Shown here in pieces: positions 51,513-63,896 of a stretch of DNA of 64,000 nt. A program made the translations under genes and the position numbers. This DNA comes from Erodium maritimum (lineage: Eukaryota; Streptophyta; Magnoliopsida; Geraniales; Geraniaceae). Every line of letters begins with the position of its first letter. Positions within the stretch are counted from its first letter, which is position 1. The stretch spans positions 79,406,523 to 79,470,522 of the forward strand of contig OY997589.1 of the NCBI GenBank assembly GCA_963921825.1, written 5' to 3'. A model generated the notes under the pieces. The model was not told where the DNA came from and did no database searches. It saw nothing but the letters and a program-made list of their open reading frames with translations.

Positions 51513-54243
51513 TTATGCAGTTAATGAGCTGACGCGCTTGAAGCTCTGTGTTGGGCGTGTAATATAGGTGCCAATGGAGTCTTCCACAGCCAAGCCTTGA
51601 GCACCGAAACAGAAATACTTGTTCATCACCTTCTTATTGAAGGAAACCTGTTTGTGGTTCATTTCTTGTGATTTACCATTGAATGAGTCCACTTGACTGT
51701 TACTCTTCTGCTTGTGTACTGAAGCAGGTGAAGACATGACAGATCTTGGAAATGGACTTGAAGGAGCATAGTTTCTCTTGGTTGATGGACTTGAAGGGAG
51801 ATTCATTCTAGTAGGAAATGTCCTTTTGTTGTTGAGTGATGATTTCGAGTATCTCTGCCGAAGTGGGATTGGATGGTTATCCGAAGAGTCATCATCAACA
51901 CCACCAAATTCTGAAAGGGAAGAATTTCTCTCTTTGCCCCTTGACCACCATAGGAGGTTCTTGAACTGCTTTGCTGCATAATTAACAGAGCCAGACTTCT
52001 TGTAAGTAGACAAGTTAGGAGATTCCATGAAAGGACTTATCTCGCTGGAGCAAGAACATGATTCGATGCTTGCTACATCATCATCACAATCAGATGAGCC
52101 ATCAATATCCATGTACAAGTAAATCTCTGCATCTGGGATTCTGAAAGAAGTTCCTGGACTGCTCCCAATACCCCGCGTTTGAGAATCAGAGGCGCTTCTC
52201 GTTCTTGCCTTCAGATCCTGACTGTTGGATTTCCCTCCTGCTGAAATCAGTTGCTTGATCAAGATTTCAGAAGACACTGATCTTGGTCGTTGCTCAAGTA
52301 GATCAAGAGGGGTCATGCCATCAGCATCATGGATATTGAAATGTATTGATGGCATTGTCATGAGAAGCTCGATCACATTGGATTGTATATTCTCAATTAC
52401 AGCCACGTGAAGAGCGGTTCTTCCTTCATTGTTCCTTACATTGATGATAGCTTCAGTGTCGAGTAACTTCCCGCTTACCAACTTGTCCATTAGCTCAATC
52501 TGCCTGTCCAGTCGTTGGAAACCTGGGGTCCGGAAACCAGACACTGCCATGTGAAAAAAGGTGTCTCCGTACTTGTTTGTTGAAGAGGCCAACGAGGGAC
52601 ATTCATGAAGTAGAAGCTCTATTACAGCTAAGTGACCTCTGTAAGCAGCTACATGAAGTGCTGTATTTCCCTGATTATCAGTGCAGGTGATGATATCGTG
52701 GGATGCAACCAGATACTTAACTACCTGAAAGAGACCAAAAGATAGATCAGTAATATAAATCACGATCCCATAGTGCTCAAGGAGAGAGGAATTTGTGGAA
52801 TTTTGGTTTTGGAAAATGCAATGCCAAGCATGCATAAGCTCATAAAATGGAGTTAGAAAAAGTGTATTACAAGGCTTACAAGTATATGCCAATTAAGCTT
52901 ACATGTACCTCAAAACACATGCCCATAACCTTGTATAGTATTATATATTGGGAGGATCGTCCCTTCCAAGGAGCAGCACCAAGTAAAAAACCATGATATA
53001 TACATAGTAGGTCACGAGTCCTAAGTATATTAGTATAGATTAACAATCAGGTGATAGTTGGAGTGAAAAATGAAAACCATCCACGTCCATTGGATAATAA
53101 TTTGGAAGCTTAGCTTTACAGTGGAAAGCTCCAATTTTAAGTTTGAAACATCTCAACAGTTAACATTGTAATCCTAAGGTTGTAATTAGTTTCCAGTTTG
53201 CATATTTAACTTTTCAATCTTTGATTTTCACCTGAGGGTTCCTCTATTAGTGTATGTATATATATATCAACTCTTTTTAACTTCATAGTTACCAAATGCG
53301 GGACCAAAACTCAAGTAGACTCCTAACATATGAATCTTCTTCTAAGTATCCAATCTTATTATCTTAGTTGTAATGCCATATGCTAGGCTATGTCAATCCA
53401 TATAAAACAAATATAGAATAGGAGGAAGAACCACAAAGAATTATGTGCTAGCAAGCTACAAGAACTAGCACTAGGACACCAAAGCAATGAACAGATGAAA
53501 ACAAGAGTATATAGGAGGAAAGGTATGTTTCAATTGTGGGGACTCACCTCAACTTGACCTCTACCAGATGCTGTATGCAGAACAGTAGAACCTTGAGCAT
53601 CTCTATAGACGAGAACATCAGAGGAATCTCCAAGAAGCTCCCTCAAAATCTCCAAGTTTCCACCTCTTGACACGGCATGAATGGCCCGGTTCATCATCTC
53701 CCACTTAAAAACAGAAGTATCCTCCAAATCTCCTCGTCCCTTGCGCTGAAAACACTCTGGTGAGAGTGAAGAATCGAGCAGAAGCCTGAAGACCTCAGGT
53801 GTCTTGCTCCTGGCTGCGGCATATAACAAATCCGTAACCCCATACTCTCCTTCCCCAAACACAAGGAGAGGGTCTCTCTCTAGCAATTCCTTGACAAAAT
53901 CAACATCCCCAGCTGAGGCAGCAGTGTACAAGAACCACCCACCGTAGCCGGCTCTAATGAGAGAGTTGTAACCTTTCTTTGTTTCGGATTCCTGGAAGAG
54001 CCTCCTTGCAACATGGGAGCGGCACTTGGCCACATCATCAAATTGCTCCTCGTCGTCCCAGACGGTCTCAAGGCGGCGAATTCGCCTGAGGGAGGTCAGC
54101 TTGATGAGGAGATTGGTGTCAAGATGGAGTAGCTCGTTAACCAAATCATACAAGCCATTGGCGGCTGCCCAATCGATTGGAGAGGCATACCACCACTGAT
54201 CTCCCGTGCTCTCCCACCGGAGAGGGAAGTAGGAAGGTGGCAT
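51513..54243 (-). CDS. Ankyrin-repeat protein, soluble type
   Basis: Two exons, 54243-53548 and 52724-51513, join in phase to 635 codons plus stop. The start MPPSYFPLRWESTGDQWW is chosen over an upstream ATG at 54288 because this motif opens a conserved plant family. Ankyrin units follow at about residues 22-46 (SPIDWAAANGLYDLVNELL), 100-125, 130-155, 185-215, 217-240 (GSTVLHTASGRGQVEVVKYL), 250-275 (GNTALHVAAYRGHLAVIELL), 283-300 and 325-365 (GRTALHVAVIENIQ, GMTPLDLLEQRP). The C-terminal 270 residues are Ser-rich and disordered, with a Trp-rich patch AAKQFKNLLWWSRGKERN. There is no PGG transmembrane module, so it is not of the ACD6 type. The role is unknown; ankyrins mediate protein contacts. 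The intron lies exactly between the two halves of one ankyrin repeat. Confidence 0.93.
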
Positions 54244-57129
54244 TATCAGCAACCAACCAAAAAAAACAATCTTTCTGGACTTTAGCAAGTACCCAGTGCA
54301 GAGTTCTTGAATTCAACCACAACCCAGTTCAGAATTTGATGAGGAAGTTGAGAAAATGACAACAAAATAAGATTGTGGTGCACAAGCTTGAGAAAAGCTC
54401 GATATGATCAGGACAGGGGAGTGAATGAACAGCCAATTATGGGAAGGATTTGGCAGTCATGTGAGGATTAACATTTTTGTGCCAAAAAAGCAGAACTTTG
54501 CAAGAAAGTTCATGAAGGTGGTAAAGGAATAATTTTTCTTTCACACCGACTCTGAGAAGATGACAGAAACAAAAAGACTAGTTAGATAGTAGTAGAACTG
54601 GGGATGAAGGAGAAAAAAGGCTTTTGGCAATTTACTGAGAGACCAGATCAGATTCCTTTGGTCCGTGAATGTACAATGATTTTTTGGAATAATTTAATGT
54701 GCAGGAGAGAGAAGAGACAAGAAACAGGGGATGCAAGTGCGTGTTTGGATCACATACATGGATGTTTTACATGAGAGGTTTCTCTTTGTCAAGTATTTGC
54801 AAAAACACCTTCACTTTTTCTGACCTTTTTAATCGGGACCGACGTGATCATACCCATCCCATTACCATCCCTACCTTTGTCAATGATTGTGTAAATGTCT
54901 TGCACATATGTCTTCCTCTGTAGACCAAAGTAATATTGAAAGCAAATTTATGATCACCTGCCAGTCACATGACAATGTTAAGGCAGATTCATCATCCACA
55001 AAAAGACATTTATGGGAACTATGGAAGGCTATAAACAAGTGCATCCATGATGAGGTGCAAATGCAGACAGAATCAATCAATGAGCGAGTGCTTTTGGATG
55101 ATTATTTTGTTTATATGATTTACAGTCAAACAAATGGTACTCTGTCGGGTGTATGTGTTCCCGTTAAACAGTATGATACTCTGTAGTCTGTTCTATCGGT
55201 GGGTTGGTTGTACTAACCCTATCATTTCCATTGCATCATATGGTATTTGTTAGATGGACTGAGTTTCTGACAATTAGAGCAACGATATTTACCAAACAAC
55301 TGACCATATAATATATAGTGGTATTTCACCCAAAGAAAACAAAGACAGGTCTTATTAATTAGTCAATCATGATTCACATTACACTCATACCCAAAGTTGC
55401 ATGATTCATCTCATTTTAATGCCTCCTGTCTAATTTTAAGGCTCTTTAACAATTTTCTGCAGGTTGCTAGGTTGAACTGAGGGTGGCGATGGGTGTAGGA
55501 GTCCTATGATTTTCTAATAGTTGACCTAACAATATGGGGGTGGTAAATGAGAAACTAGGACAAATTGGCATGTGATTAGGGAACAATCCTGGCCGAACCC
55601 ATCTGCCCCACCCCATCTCTCACAGCAAAATCATGAATCCCAAAGCACATGGCCTTGCTAGATTTTTATATCTATTATACAAAGCTTAAGATAGATGCAC
55701 TTTTAGATGTATGCACTAGAACCCAAAAGCTACACACAAATAATGCTCACCACATACTGTCCTTTTGTGAATTTGTCTCAACTACATGTTTTACTAAACA
55801 ATGGTAATCAATTGAAAAACCCACCATTGTGATCATCCTTATTATACTTTCCTCTGTTCTTGTCACCGGCCTCGGCCGACTCGACGCATTGCCGGAAAGC
55901 CGGCTACTGAACATATTCATTTATGTGTAATTAAATATAAAATTATTGGATGTGATGATAATTTCTAGGTTAGAAGTGGAGGTGGGTCATTTTTTTAAAT
56001 TACAGATCATGGGGATGGAACACTTTGTACTAATCATGTGCTACGGGATGAAAAATACTTTGGCACTCATACCCAAACAGTATTAAACCACATTGTACTA
56101 AAAACCATTAAAATGTATATTCTATTAAACAAGCAAAAGATGCTGGTAATGGTACTACACAGAACCTGATCACATGGGAAGTACTTATGTCAGAAATTGG
56201 AGAAGATATAGAAAGCTAAGACTCATTGTGCCATGAAACATCAAAAGACACAGGTCCCACACGGTGACAGTAACAATGCAAAGGTCAATTTTCTAACCTG
56301 GGAAGTCAAGCAAGGTGTGTGCTATGTTTACAAAATATGTTCATAATATATCCGATTTGCCATCATTGGATCACAAGATTGGATTCTCTTTCTCATGCTC
56401 TTTCTTTATTTGATCAGATGGGCATACCATGTGACACACCTAATGAAACTAACTTGAGGCATAATTAATGAGTCTGAGATCTAGTCTAGGTATGGAAGAA
56501 AAGGGTTGATGAGATCTAACTTAGTAAATGCAGAATAAGTCAGGACTCACTGCCCCAGAGAGTTGAGTTATGATATCGATTACGCATGTAAGGTTCAGGA
56601 GAAGTTATGAATAGAACCTCATTGGCATTGGCAGGGGTCAGGCTATGGAATTGGATGCTCCACATCCATCTCCAAATATTGCCATCATAGTATCTAATCG
56701 TGAACCAGAAGCAGCAGCAACTCTACAGGAGGCACTGCACAAATGTGTACAAGTCAGGTGACTAAGATCTAACCACCTTGACAACTAAAGATAACCATCA
56801 TCTCTTTACACCCAAAAAAAGGTATTCAACTTTTTAAGGTAAAAACAGAGGACAGTCTAACAAGAACTATTTTTGGAGCATATTTTAAGGGCATTTGGAA
56901 ACTCTAATTAATTAATAACATATGCAGATATGCATAACCAGTTCCATATCAAGAACTCAACTAAATCACCATGACAATTTTTTAAGAGTTAAGCAAAAAC
57001 AATCAAAATATAGCAAAATATATATTACACATGTTACGGTACAATAAAAGCAGATTAAGCTTTCGTCTAGAAAGGACATTAGAGTAACTATGTTCCCCTT
57101 CACTAAAATGTTGCAGAGAAATATGTTGA
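54244..57129. other. Intergenic region between the ankyrin and PPR genes
   Basis: Contains the probable promoter of the ankyrin gene (right of 54243) and the 3' UTR of the PPR gene (left of 57130). In between no domain-bearing ORF, terminal repeat or tandem array was recognised. Confidence 0.5.
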
Positions 57130-58686
57130 TTACAATTTCTTCATGTAATCTTCAATCCTCTCTGCAGCAGTATACATGTTGTTCTGTTTGAATTCATTCA
57201 AAAGCATGGAGCAAGTTTTGTATCTAGGTGTTATATCCTTACCCGTCATCTCATCAAAGAGGAAGTATGCCCACTCATATTGGTTCGTCTTACAAAGTCC
57301 ATGAATCAGAAGTGAGTATGTCGACAAGTCAAGACTGAGATGATGCTTATTTACCATGTCATTGAGCAACTTCCGCAAAAAAATACCAGTTTTTCCCGAT
57401 TTAAAGCATGATTTCAGTAATGGGTAGTATGTCTGAACATCAGGCTTACAAAAGGTCTGATTCTCAATATCTAAGAGGAGATCATAGGCCCTTTTCACCT
57501 GAGCATGATGGCAAAACATAGAAATCATTGAATTATAGGTAGATGTATTTGGCAAGATGCAGTACTTGGGCATCTCCTCCTCAAAAACATTAACAGCATC
57601 CTGTACCTTACCAGCTTTGCCCAGTGTATGGATCAATGCATTGTAAAAAAGTACATCAGCTTTACATCCTGCTGACTTCCTTCTCTCATCTACTTGTATA
57701 GCCTCCTCAAACTTCTGTAACTTTGCTAATGAACACATAACAGTGGTGTACGTAACAACATTTGGTGGACAGCCTTGTGCTTGCATTTCATCTAACAGCT
57801 CATACACTTTATTGAAATTGTCTTGGTTGCAATAGAACTGAATGATAGTAGAGTAAGTTATTGCACAAGGCTGACACCCGTGTCCCTTCATCTCTTGGAT
57901 TGTCCATTCTGCCTCATCTACAAGATTGGTTTTACACCAACCATGAATGAATATATTAAATGTGTGAGCATTTGGAGAAATGTATGATTTGAGCTCCAAG
58001 AAAATCTCACGGGCCTTCTCAACCTTGTTCTCTTTGCAGAGGGTGTCAAGTAACACATTCATGGATTCAGTGTTCTTTTCCAATCCAAAAGTTCCCAACT
58101 CGTCAAATATTCTGACTGCATCTTCCCATTGTCTAGCACCAGCAAACCTTCTCATTACTTTGGCTACAGTATTAAGCGTAACAAGATGACTCAAACGCAT
58201 TTCTTCCAACATAAACCTCATCTTATCCATTTGCCTAGTTCTACCCAGTATGTCCACCATTAAATCATATGTTTCTGATGAATGTTCATAGTCTGAACGT
58301 GACCCTGCCCATCTGAAAACCCCCAATGCAGATTTCCAATCATCCTTGAAGCGATGCAGCAACTTATGGACAAGGCTCTGAGAGACCAGTATACCATCAC
58401 ATTCTTGGTCAGACAAAATAGATTGAAAAACCTCAGCATCACTTCTACCCGCACGAATTTTAGCTACTAGGGTGTCAAAATCAGTCAACCTTTCTGGGTC
58501 AAGGCATTGTTCTTCTAGCTGTCTATCTCTAGCTCTTTCAAAGTGAGTAGACTCCAAAGGTAAAGTACACAACGATGAAAGTGCGCGGGAGAAACTTCTG
58601 GAGGACGCATTGAAGAAGGCACATGATATTGGCGAATTAAAAAGTAAATAGGCCCGCTTAAGGCAGATTTGAAAGTGGAAAATCAT
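57130..58686 (-). CDS. Pentatricopeptide-repeat protein, P class, probably mitochondrial
   Basis: Intronless CDS of 518 codons. The first roughly 35 residues are basic, hydrophobic and Ser/Arg-rich without acids (SSRSFSRALSS), as in a mitochondrial presequence. About ten 35-residue PPR motifs follow from near residue 135 (SETYDLMVDILGRTRQMDKM, NAHTFNIFIHGWCK, CAITYSTIIQFYCN, NVVTYTTVMCSLAK, DVLFYNALIHTLGK, LSTYSLLIHGLCK). No E, DYW or PLS-type extension is present, so RNA stabilisation, processing or translation is more likely than C-to-U editing. Residues at the 5th and last position of each motif should specify the RNA target, but I did not attempt a code prediction. It resembles Arabidopsis At3g04130 (from memory). 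Confidence 0.93.
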   Translation of the reverse strand: MIFHFQICLKRAYLLFNSPISCAFFNASSRSFSRALSSLCTLPLESTHFERARDRQLEEQCLDPERLTDFDTLVAKIRAGRSDAEVFQSILSDQECDGILVSQSLVHKLLHRFKDDWKSALGVFRWAGSRSDYEHSSETYDLMVDILGRTRQMDKMRFMLEEMRLSHLVTLNTVAKVMRRFAGARQWEDAVRIFDELGTFGLEKNTESMNVLLDTLCKENKVEKAREIFLELKSYISPNAHTFNIFIHGWCKTNLVDEAEWTIQEMKGHGCQPCAITYSTIIQFYCNQDNFNKVYELLDEMQAQGCPPNVVTYTTVMCSLAKLQKFEEAIQVDERRKSAGCKADVLFYNALIHTLGKAGKVQDAVNVFEEEMPKYCILPNTSTYNSMISMFCHHAQVKRAYDLLLDIENQTFCKPDVQTYYPLLKSCFKSGKTGIFLRKLLNDMVNKHHLSLDLSTYSLLIHGLCKTNQYEWAYFLFDEMTGKDITPRYKTCSMLLNEFKQNNMYTAAERIEDYMKKL

Positions 58687-59400
58687 GATGAGGTGCCACG
58701 GCAGAGGACAGGATTAGAATGCCAGTCCTGCATTTCCAATCCCAAATACAATTCATCATTCACCATAGTGATAAACAACACATATATAAGATTGGCATAA
58801 TTTAGAGATGAGGTCATAAGGTCATTCAATGGAGTTTTGCAATCTTCTTCCAACTCTATTGTTCAGTGAAGAACATACAGAACCTCCCAACATATATAGT
58901 TTACTCTTTTCGAACATGGAATCGCTTCAATTAACTCAGTTATTGGTACTACAGTGAACATTTTCTCAATATTTTCTCAGCAGCCAAACAGTCCTAACCT
59001 GACAATGCTCCTTCAAACGTGAATTTCTCAAAAATTAGCCATTACAGCCGCAACACAAAAAATCAAATAGTGGAAATCAATTATGGCGAAGAATTAGACC
59101 GGAACCGAAGATGAACATGAAAATATCGATCAGATGACAAGGAAAATGAAATTCGAGCGACGATTGCCGCACAAGGTTGCTTTATTAGGCAGCGGGAGAT
59201 GGGAAAATGTAAGAGAAAATTATTTCTCAGCAAGCAAAAGATTTACCTCGTCGGCCGGAAGCGAATCGTGAGAGGCGGCGCAGAAGTAGCGGCGGCGATG
59301 CCGATGAGAGTGGTGGATCTTCGGGTGTGTATGGAAGGAGCTAAAACCTTCGTTGTGTCTCTCTTCTCTATTGTGAATGGGTTGTGTAGTTTCAGGTTTT
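58687..59400 (-). promoter_or_regulatory. Leader of the PPR gene with a 5' UTR intron
   Basis: A GACGAG/GTAAAT donor ends a leader exon at 59247 and a TGCAG acceptor begins the next at 58727, 41 bases before the ATG. Proposed from splice consensus only. Confidence 0.45.
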
Positions 59401-59533
59401 GGGGTAAACCTGGGTTCCAACGGAATGTTTATTTTTTTTCGAGCCAAATTTATTTTACCAGGTTTCTGTCAATTATATTTTTGAATTAAACCATTATTTA
59501 AAAAAATGATAAAGAAAATGTCAATTGATATTG

Positions 59534-60750
59534 TTTTTTTTTAACAATTGCAATAGTAATATAAAAGGAGATAGTTTGGTAGGTACACAAATGTACCCCA
59601 CCTACAATAGCAAAACCAACTAACAAACAGAAATGAAAAGCAAAGCAAAGCAATAAATTCGGTTCTGGTAATTGAGGGCGGACGAAGGGAATATCTGCGG
59701 TAGCGTCTAAAGACACCGATACAACATGCTTCTTCCAAATGGGACGAGGCGAGCCAACCAAGTTGAATTGAATATTGGTGGACCTACATCTCCCCCGGTG
59801 TGTCAGCGTGCGTCGTCCTCCCTGGACTGATAATGGTAGGGCTCCTGAACGCGGGTTTGCTGACTCCGGACTGGTAGGGGAGACAGTTATCGACTGAAGA
59901 TGGAACCGTCGCCATCTATCCGCCGGGAAGGGGTCAAAGTCGACCCACCCCTCCCCGGGCCACCTCAGACTTATTCCTGTAGGCGAGGGTGCTTGTAGCC
60001 CCCCGCCGCTGCTGCGTGTGATCCACTCGCATCCTGCATGAGCCCATTCGTGCAACCCATCCCATCCCCACGGCCCAGAGTCGGCCCATTAGGGTTAGGG
60101 TTCTCTTGCAGTACTCCCTTGCCCTGGCTTCTTCGCCAAGCTACCGCCGCCGCCGACGAGATCTCCACCACCAGCCCCAAAGCCGCCGCCCGCGGTGCCC
60201 GTCCCATCGAGTCCCTCGGCTCCGGCTCAGCCACTCTCGCCGGACCTCCCCCCGCGCCCCTCGCAGTCCGGGGTCGTGGTCCTCGCGCCGGCGTCCGGCG
60301 AATCCGAGCCGCCGCCGTATGCGACCAGCCTTCACCCAGCAGCGGGCCTCCATTGCTCCTCGTTGCCGAGAAACGTACCGGCGAAGACCCCCGCGACAGC
60401 ATCAGCCCCGACTCCGTGTCGGACGCCTCCTTCTCTCCTATCCCGATCACCCTCACCGGCGAGACCAGCCCAGGCAGATCACCCATCGCCGTCCCCTTCT
60501 CATCCGGCTTATAGCCGTCATCGTCCTACAAATCCCCGGCCACCTTCACCGGCTCCACGCTCGCGTCCCCGACGCCCGTACCAATCACCTCGGTACCCTC
60601 ATCCCCCACGTCCTCCTTCAGTTCTTCACACCGATCGCCGGAGAAACTGGAGAGCCGCGCCGTCGAAGTCACCGTCGAAGTCGCCATAGTCCCTCCAACA
60701 AAACCAAACCCTAACTGTTGCAGAGAGAGCAACGAGAGAGGCGGCTACCT
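59534..60750 (-). mobile_element. Non-autonomous LINE-type element with ORF1-like sequence only (copy 3)
   Basis: A T-run at 59534-59542 is the A-tail on minus. The 5' end is near 60747 (GCCGCCTCTCTCG). An ATG at 60685 opens MATSTVTSTARLSSFSGDRC; a second frame at 60486-59971 contains SRGSSPVRFSA and WRRSQGKGV and ends GGYKHPRLQE. The first two motifs recur in copy 1 as EGSSPMRFSA and WRRSKGKGV. The DUF4283 part present in copy 1 is missing here. No reverse transcriptase. The 3' sequence aligns with copy 1 over the stretch CCCCCGGTNNGTCAGCGTGC. Confidence 0.75.
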
Positions 60751-61548
60751 TGTAATATTAAGTGAAAAATAAAATCCCGACTCAAATCGGGGGATAATTA
60801 ATAAATAATAAAACAGATAATTATACTGAACATCGTGATTGTAGGGGTGTGCATTGGGCGGATTAACCACTCAATTAACCCCTTCACGAACGATAAAACT
60901 GGTTTGATATATCCTGGAATCAGCTTCAATTCAAATACTAATTTTTCACAGTGAAATCAACTAGTTCACTGGCCAGTTGGTTAGTGGTTTTAACCAACCA
61001 ACCACTTTACTACATGTCACTACAAATTTGGATATCAATCAGATTTTTATTTCAAGCCAAAACATATTACTACATTCTCTAAAACAAAAAAAAAGTTCAT
61101 ATAAGTCATTGTGTTCTTGATTAGACTTACGGAAAATGCCGAATATTCTTTAAGATAATACGCGTGAACAAAAATAGAAGTACATATTAACAATCTTAAT
61201 CTCAAATCTCAAAGACTATAATAGGAAAGAATCGTCCAACATGGCGCCTACGTGGCAACGTGGGACTCACCCACATCCTCACACTTGGTCCACGCTGGCG
61301 TCTATGTGGCATCATGCAATACTCTTCAATTGGGACAATTAATGCTTCGGCCACTAAGAAAGAAATTAATAAATTGTCGCCTACGTGGCAATGTAGCTCT
61401 CTCTCAAACCCTCCACCTGTTCTCTTATTGTCAACGTGACTATTTCTGAAATCAAAAGTCCTGCTCTTCTTTTCTCATCGCATTCCCTTTCTCGCAGCTT
61501 CTCCTTCGGTCTTCGTTTCCGATCCCACCCCTCTCTCTTCAGTTCCCT
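60751..61548. promoter_or_regulatory. Spacer with three clustered (T)ACGTGGC-type motifs
   Basis: CCTACGTGGCA occurs at about 61247 and 61379, a weaker CTATGTGGCA at about 61301, and CAACGTGGG at 61257. ACGTGGC is the core of ABRE/G-box elements bound by bZIP factors. A CT-rich tract that could be a leader follows to 61548. No adjacent coding exon was identified, so promoter status is a guess. Confidence 0.3.
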
Positions 61549-61735
61549 TGTCACGCCCCAATTTCAGTAAACCGAACTCGGGACGCAAACATTTTAAATA
61601 ATAAAACACTTTGAAACCTTTTCCAATTAAACATTTTAAAATACCAGTTTAGTTCAGCAAAATAATATTTACAACTTTAAACACGTCCCAACAAGTGGAC
61701 AAAAGTATGGTATCCGTCGCTAGACATTGATGTGG
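61549..61735 (-). mobile_element. Fragment of a Ty3/gypsy-type LTR
   Basis: Starts TGTCACGCCCCAA, then ACTCGGGACG and an A/T-rich run. In inverted orientation this parallels the closing end of the element at 9783-12366 (TGTCACACCTCAA, ACTCGAGACG). The rest of the LTR is missing. Confidence 0.55.
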
Positions 61736-63836
61736 TCGGACCAAGGCTTATTGAGTATTGCAACAGAGGACCTCCTGCAAACATTATTTTGATAAATCAG
61801 AAGCTTGTTGTATGTTTTTTCTTCATTTTACTGTTTTGCAAGTAAAATCTTGGTTTATATTCATGTAAGTTAGATGCTTGTATTTGGTTTATATTACTGT
61901 TAGATGCTAGAAATAGAAAATTTACTTTCTTCAGAGAAGAATGAAAATGTAAGTTTTACTTCCCCCTTTTGTATGTTGTATGAGTTCTCCAAAATTCTAA
62001 AAACAAGGTGATTCCATTATCCTATGGATTCAATTTTTGTGTAAGAACATCAACTGGGTTTTAATTATACAAGGATTTTTAAATCATTGTTAATGATTAG
62101 AGACACTAGGTATAATAATTCACATTAGTTAGAAAATGGAATTTTGTTGGCCTCTATAAAGTTGCTTCTTGCTGGGAGTTAGAGGGACATTGATGGTTTT
62201 GATTGGCATTGTTCGACTAATGCTTCCAACTACATCTTTGTAGATTTGGGATGCATCTTTGTTGCAGGAGAATAGAACTATGGAGGGCCAATGTTTACGT
62301 GTTGGAACTTTGGCCTGGAGCTTATCAGTGTTGTCTTCTGGTAGTCGGGACAACTATACTTCAAACAAATATGCGAACTCAAAATGATTTTTTAGTAAAC
62401 AATCGGGGCATTTTGTTAATGTACTAAGGTGTTAGTGACTGATTTCACTTATGTACAGTCCAACCAGTCATGTAGCAACTTGGTTTGACTGGTATTCTGA
62501 TTTTGTACGGATTTATATATTTTTAAATTTGTTGGTGACCATTTCTATGGATTTATAATTTTTTTGATTTATTGGTGACCATTTACTGAATTTCCATGGC
62601 TCCCACCCTACCTCGAGACCTAACAATATCTTCAGCAGTCAAAACACCTATTTCATCCTCCCCATTTCCATATCCATCACCCACTTCTTTATCAACCATT
62701 TCAGCCTGAGCAATCAACTCATCCTCTTCGAGTTGATCAAGTATTGGCTCATCAACCACCCTACGTCTTATAGGTAACTTAGGTGGTTGCAACATCTACA
62801 TGCAGCAATGTCACAATAGTGAACACATGCATTCACAATCACTTTCATCATCGCAATATCTCATAAAAATAGTTTTTTTTAATTATAAACATAACCTAAC
62901 ATTATCATATGAAATAAAATATATATAACTGTTGTAGCATTTTCTATATCACCTACTCATGCTTTGAACTGAAATATGCATTTTAACAAACATCTGTCTT
63001 CATCCTATATTCAAATATGATTTGATTTCTAAAGGAGCTTAAACCCTATTGATTTCAACTAGTTCAACCGTATTCATTTCAATAAATTAAACATATACAC
63101 TGAGAAGCCCTAAAACCTTATACATTAAGCTTCATATACAAGTAAAAACTCAAACCCCTAATTTTGAAGCTCTACACTCAAGACATTTAACAGGGAAACA
63201 TCACCTCATATCTCACCTTAGGTTCCTCTCTCAAAAAACCTATCTTTCATCATCCTATACTAAAGCCCCAAATTTCTAAACCCTAGTTCATCTAACATTT
63301 CGAAAGCCTAACCTTTTAAGCTGAACTAAACCATGCACAACCCATTTATCATCCATTAAGCTTCATATATACAAAAACAAACTGAAAACCCTAATTTTTA
63401 AGCTCCACATTGAATACATGAACAAAGAAACATCCTCACCTCAGTTTCCTCTTTCTGAATCAGTTCCCATACGAACACCACTGATTCCCTTCACTTGTCG
63501 GACCTCACTCCACGAGACTCTGCAAAATCTAGAGCACACGATTTTGCAGATGTATGAGACGAAGAAGAACAGGAAGACAAGGAGCTCCGATGAACTGAAA
63601 TGAGGTTGACTCATGAGTGGCCTTTCGTATCCTACTTCAAAGTGAAGAAGCAAAGAGTAGGGGAAAAAAAATACAATTCGCATACCACTTTGACGGTGCC
63701 ATCTTCCTGTCACAATTTTTGTCCTTAGATGAAAATGGAAACTGGCTTTCTGTATTGACATAACACCAAATATGGAGGACTTGAAAAACGACCTTTGTCC
63801 ATAGCACAGAAACAGGGTTTCCCCTTTAATTTATAG
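61736..63836. other. Unassigned region
   Basis: Small ORFs at 62129-62353 (minus), 62583-62795 (minus, acidic, DQLEEDELIAQAEMVDKEVG) and 63418-63603 (plus) have no recognised domain. The 63100-63420 stretch repeats AAACCCTAATTTTNAAGCTC-like sentences (about 63150-63175 and 63385-63405), a local duplication. No gene can be supported. Confidence 0.35.
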
Positions 63837-63896
63837 GGAGCTACTGGAGCCACTAGCGTAGACAGTGCTTCTGAAGTCTCAGCTACTGCGGTTGAG
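63837..63896 (+). CDS. Possible 20-codon exon of a gene continuing to the right
   Basis: A pyrimidine-rich tract and TTATAG acceptor precede GGAGCTACTGG, and GTTGAG/GTTAGT forms a donor. The enclosed 60 bases read G-A-T-G-A-T-S-V-D-S-A-S-E-V-S-A-T-A-V-E without a stop and with phase 0 at both ends. I do not recognise the protein, and a chance match is quite possible. Confidence 0.25.

Noticed and set aside
52725-52892. Extension of the ankyrin second exon to an ATG at 52892
   Set aside because: Those codons are intron; the CAG acceptor at 52727-52725 restores the repeat V-E-V-V-K-Y-L from exon 1.
56600-56760. Possible small RNA gene or hairpin in the ankyrin-PPR spacer
   Set aside because: I could not find complementary arms long enough to support one.
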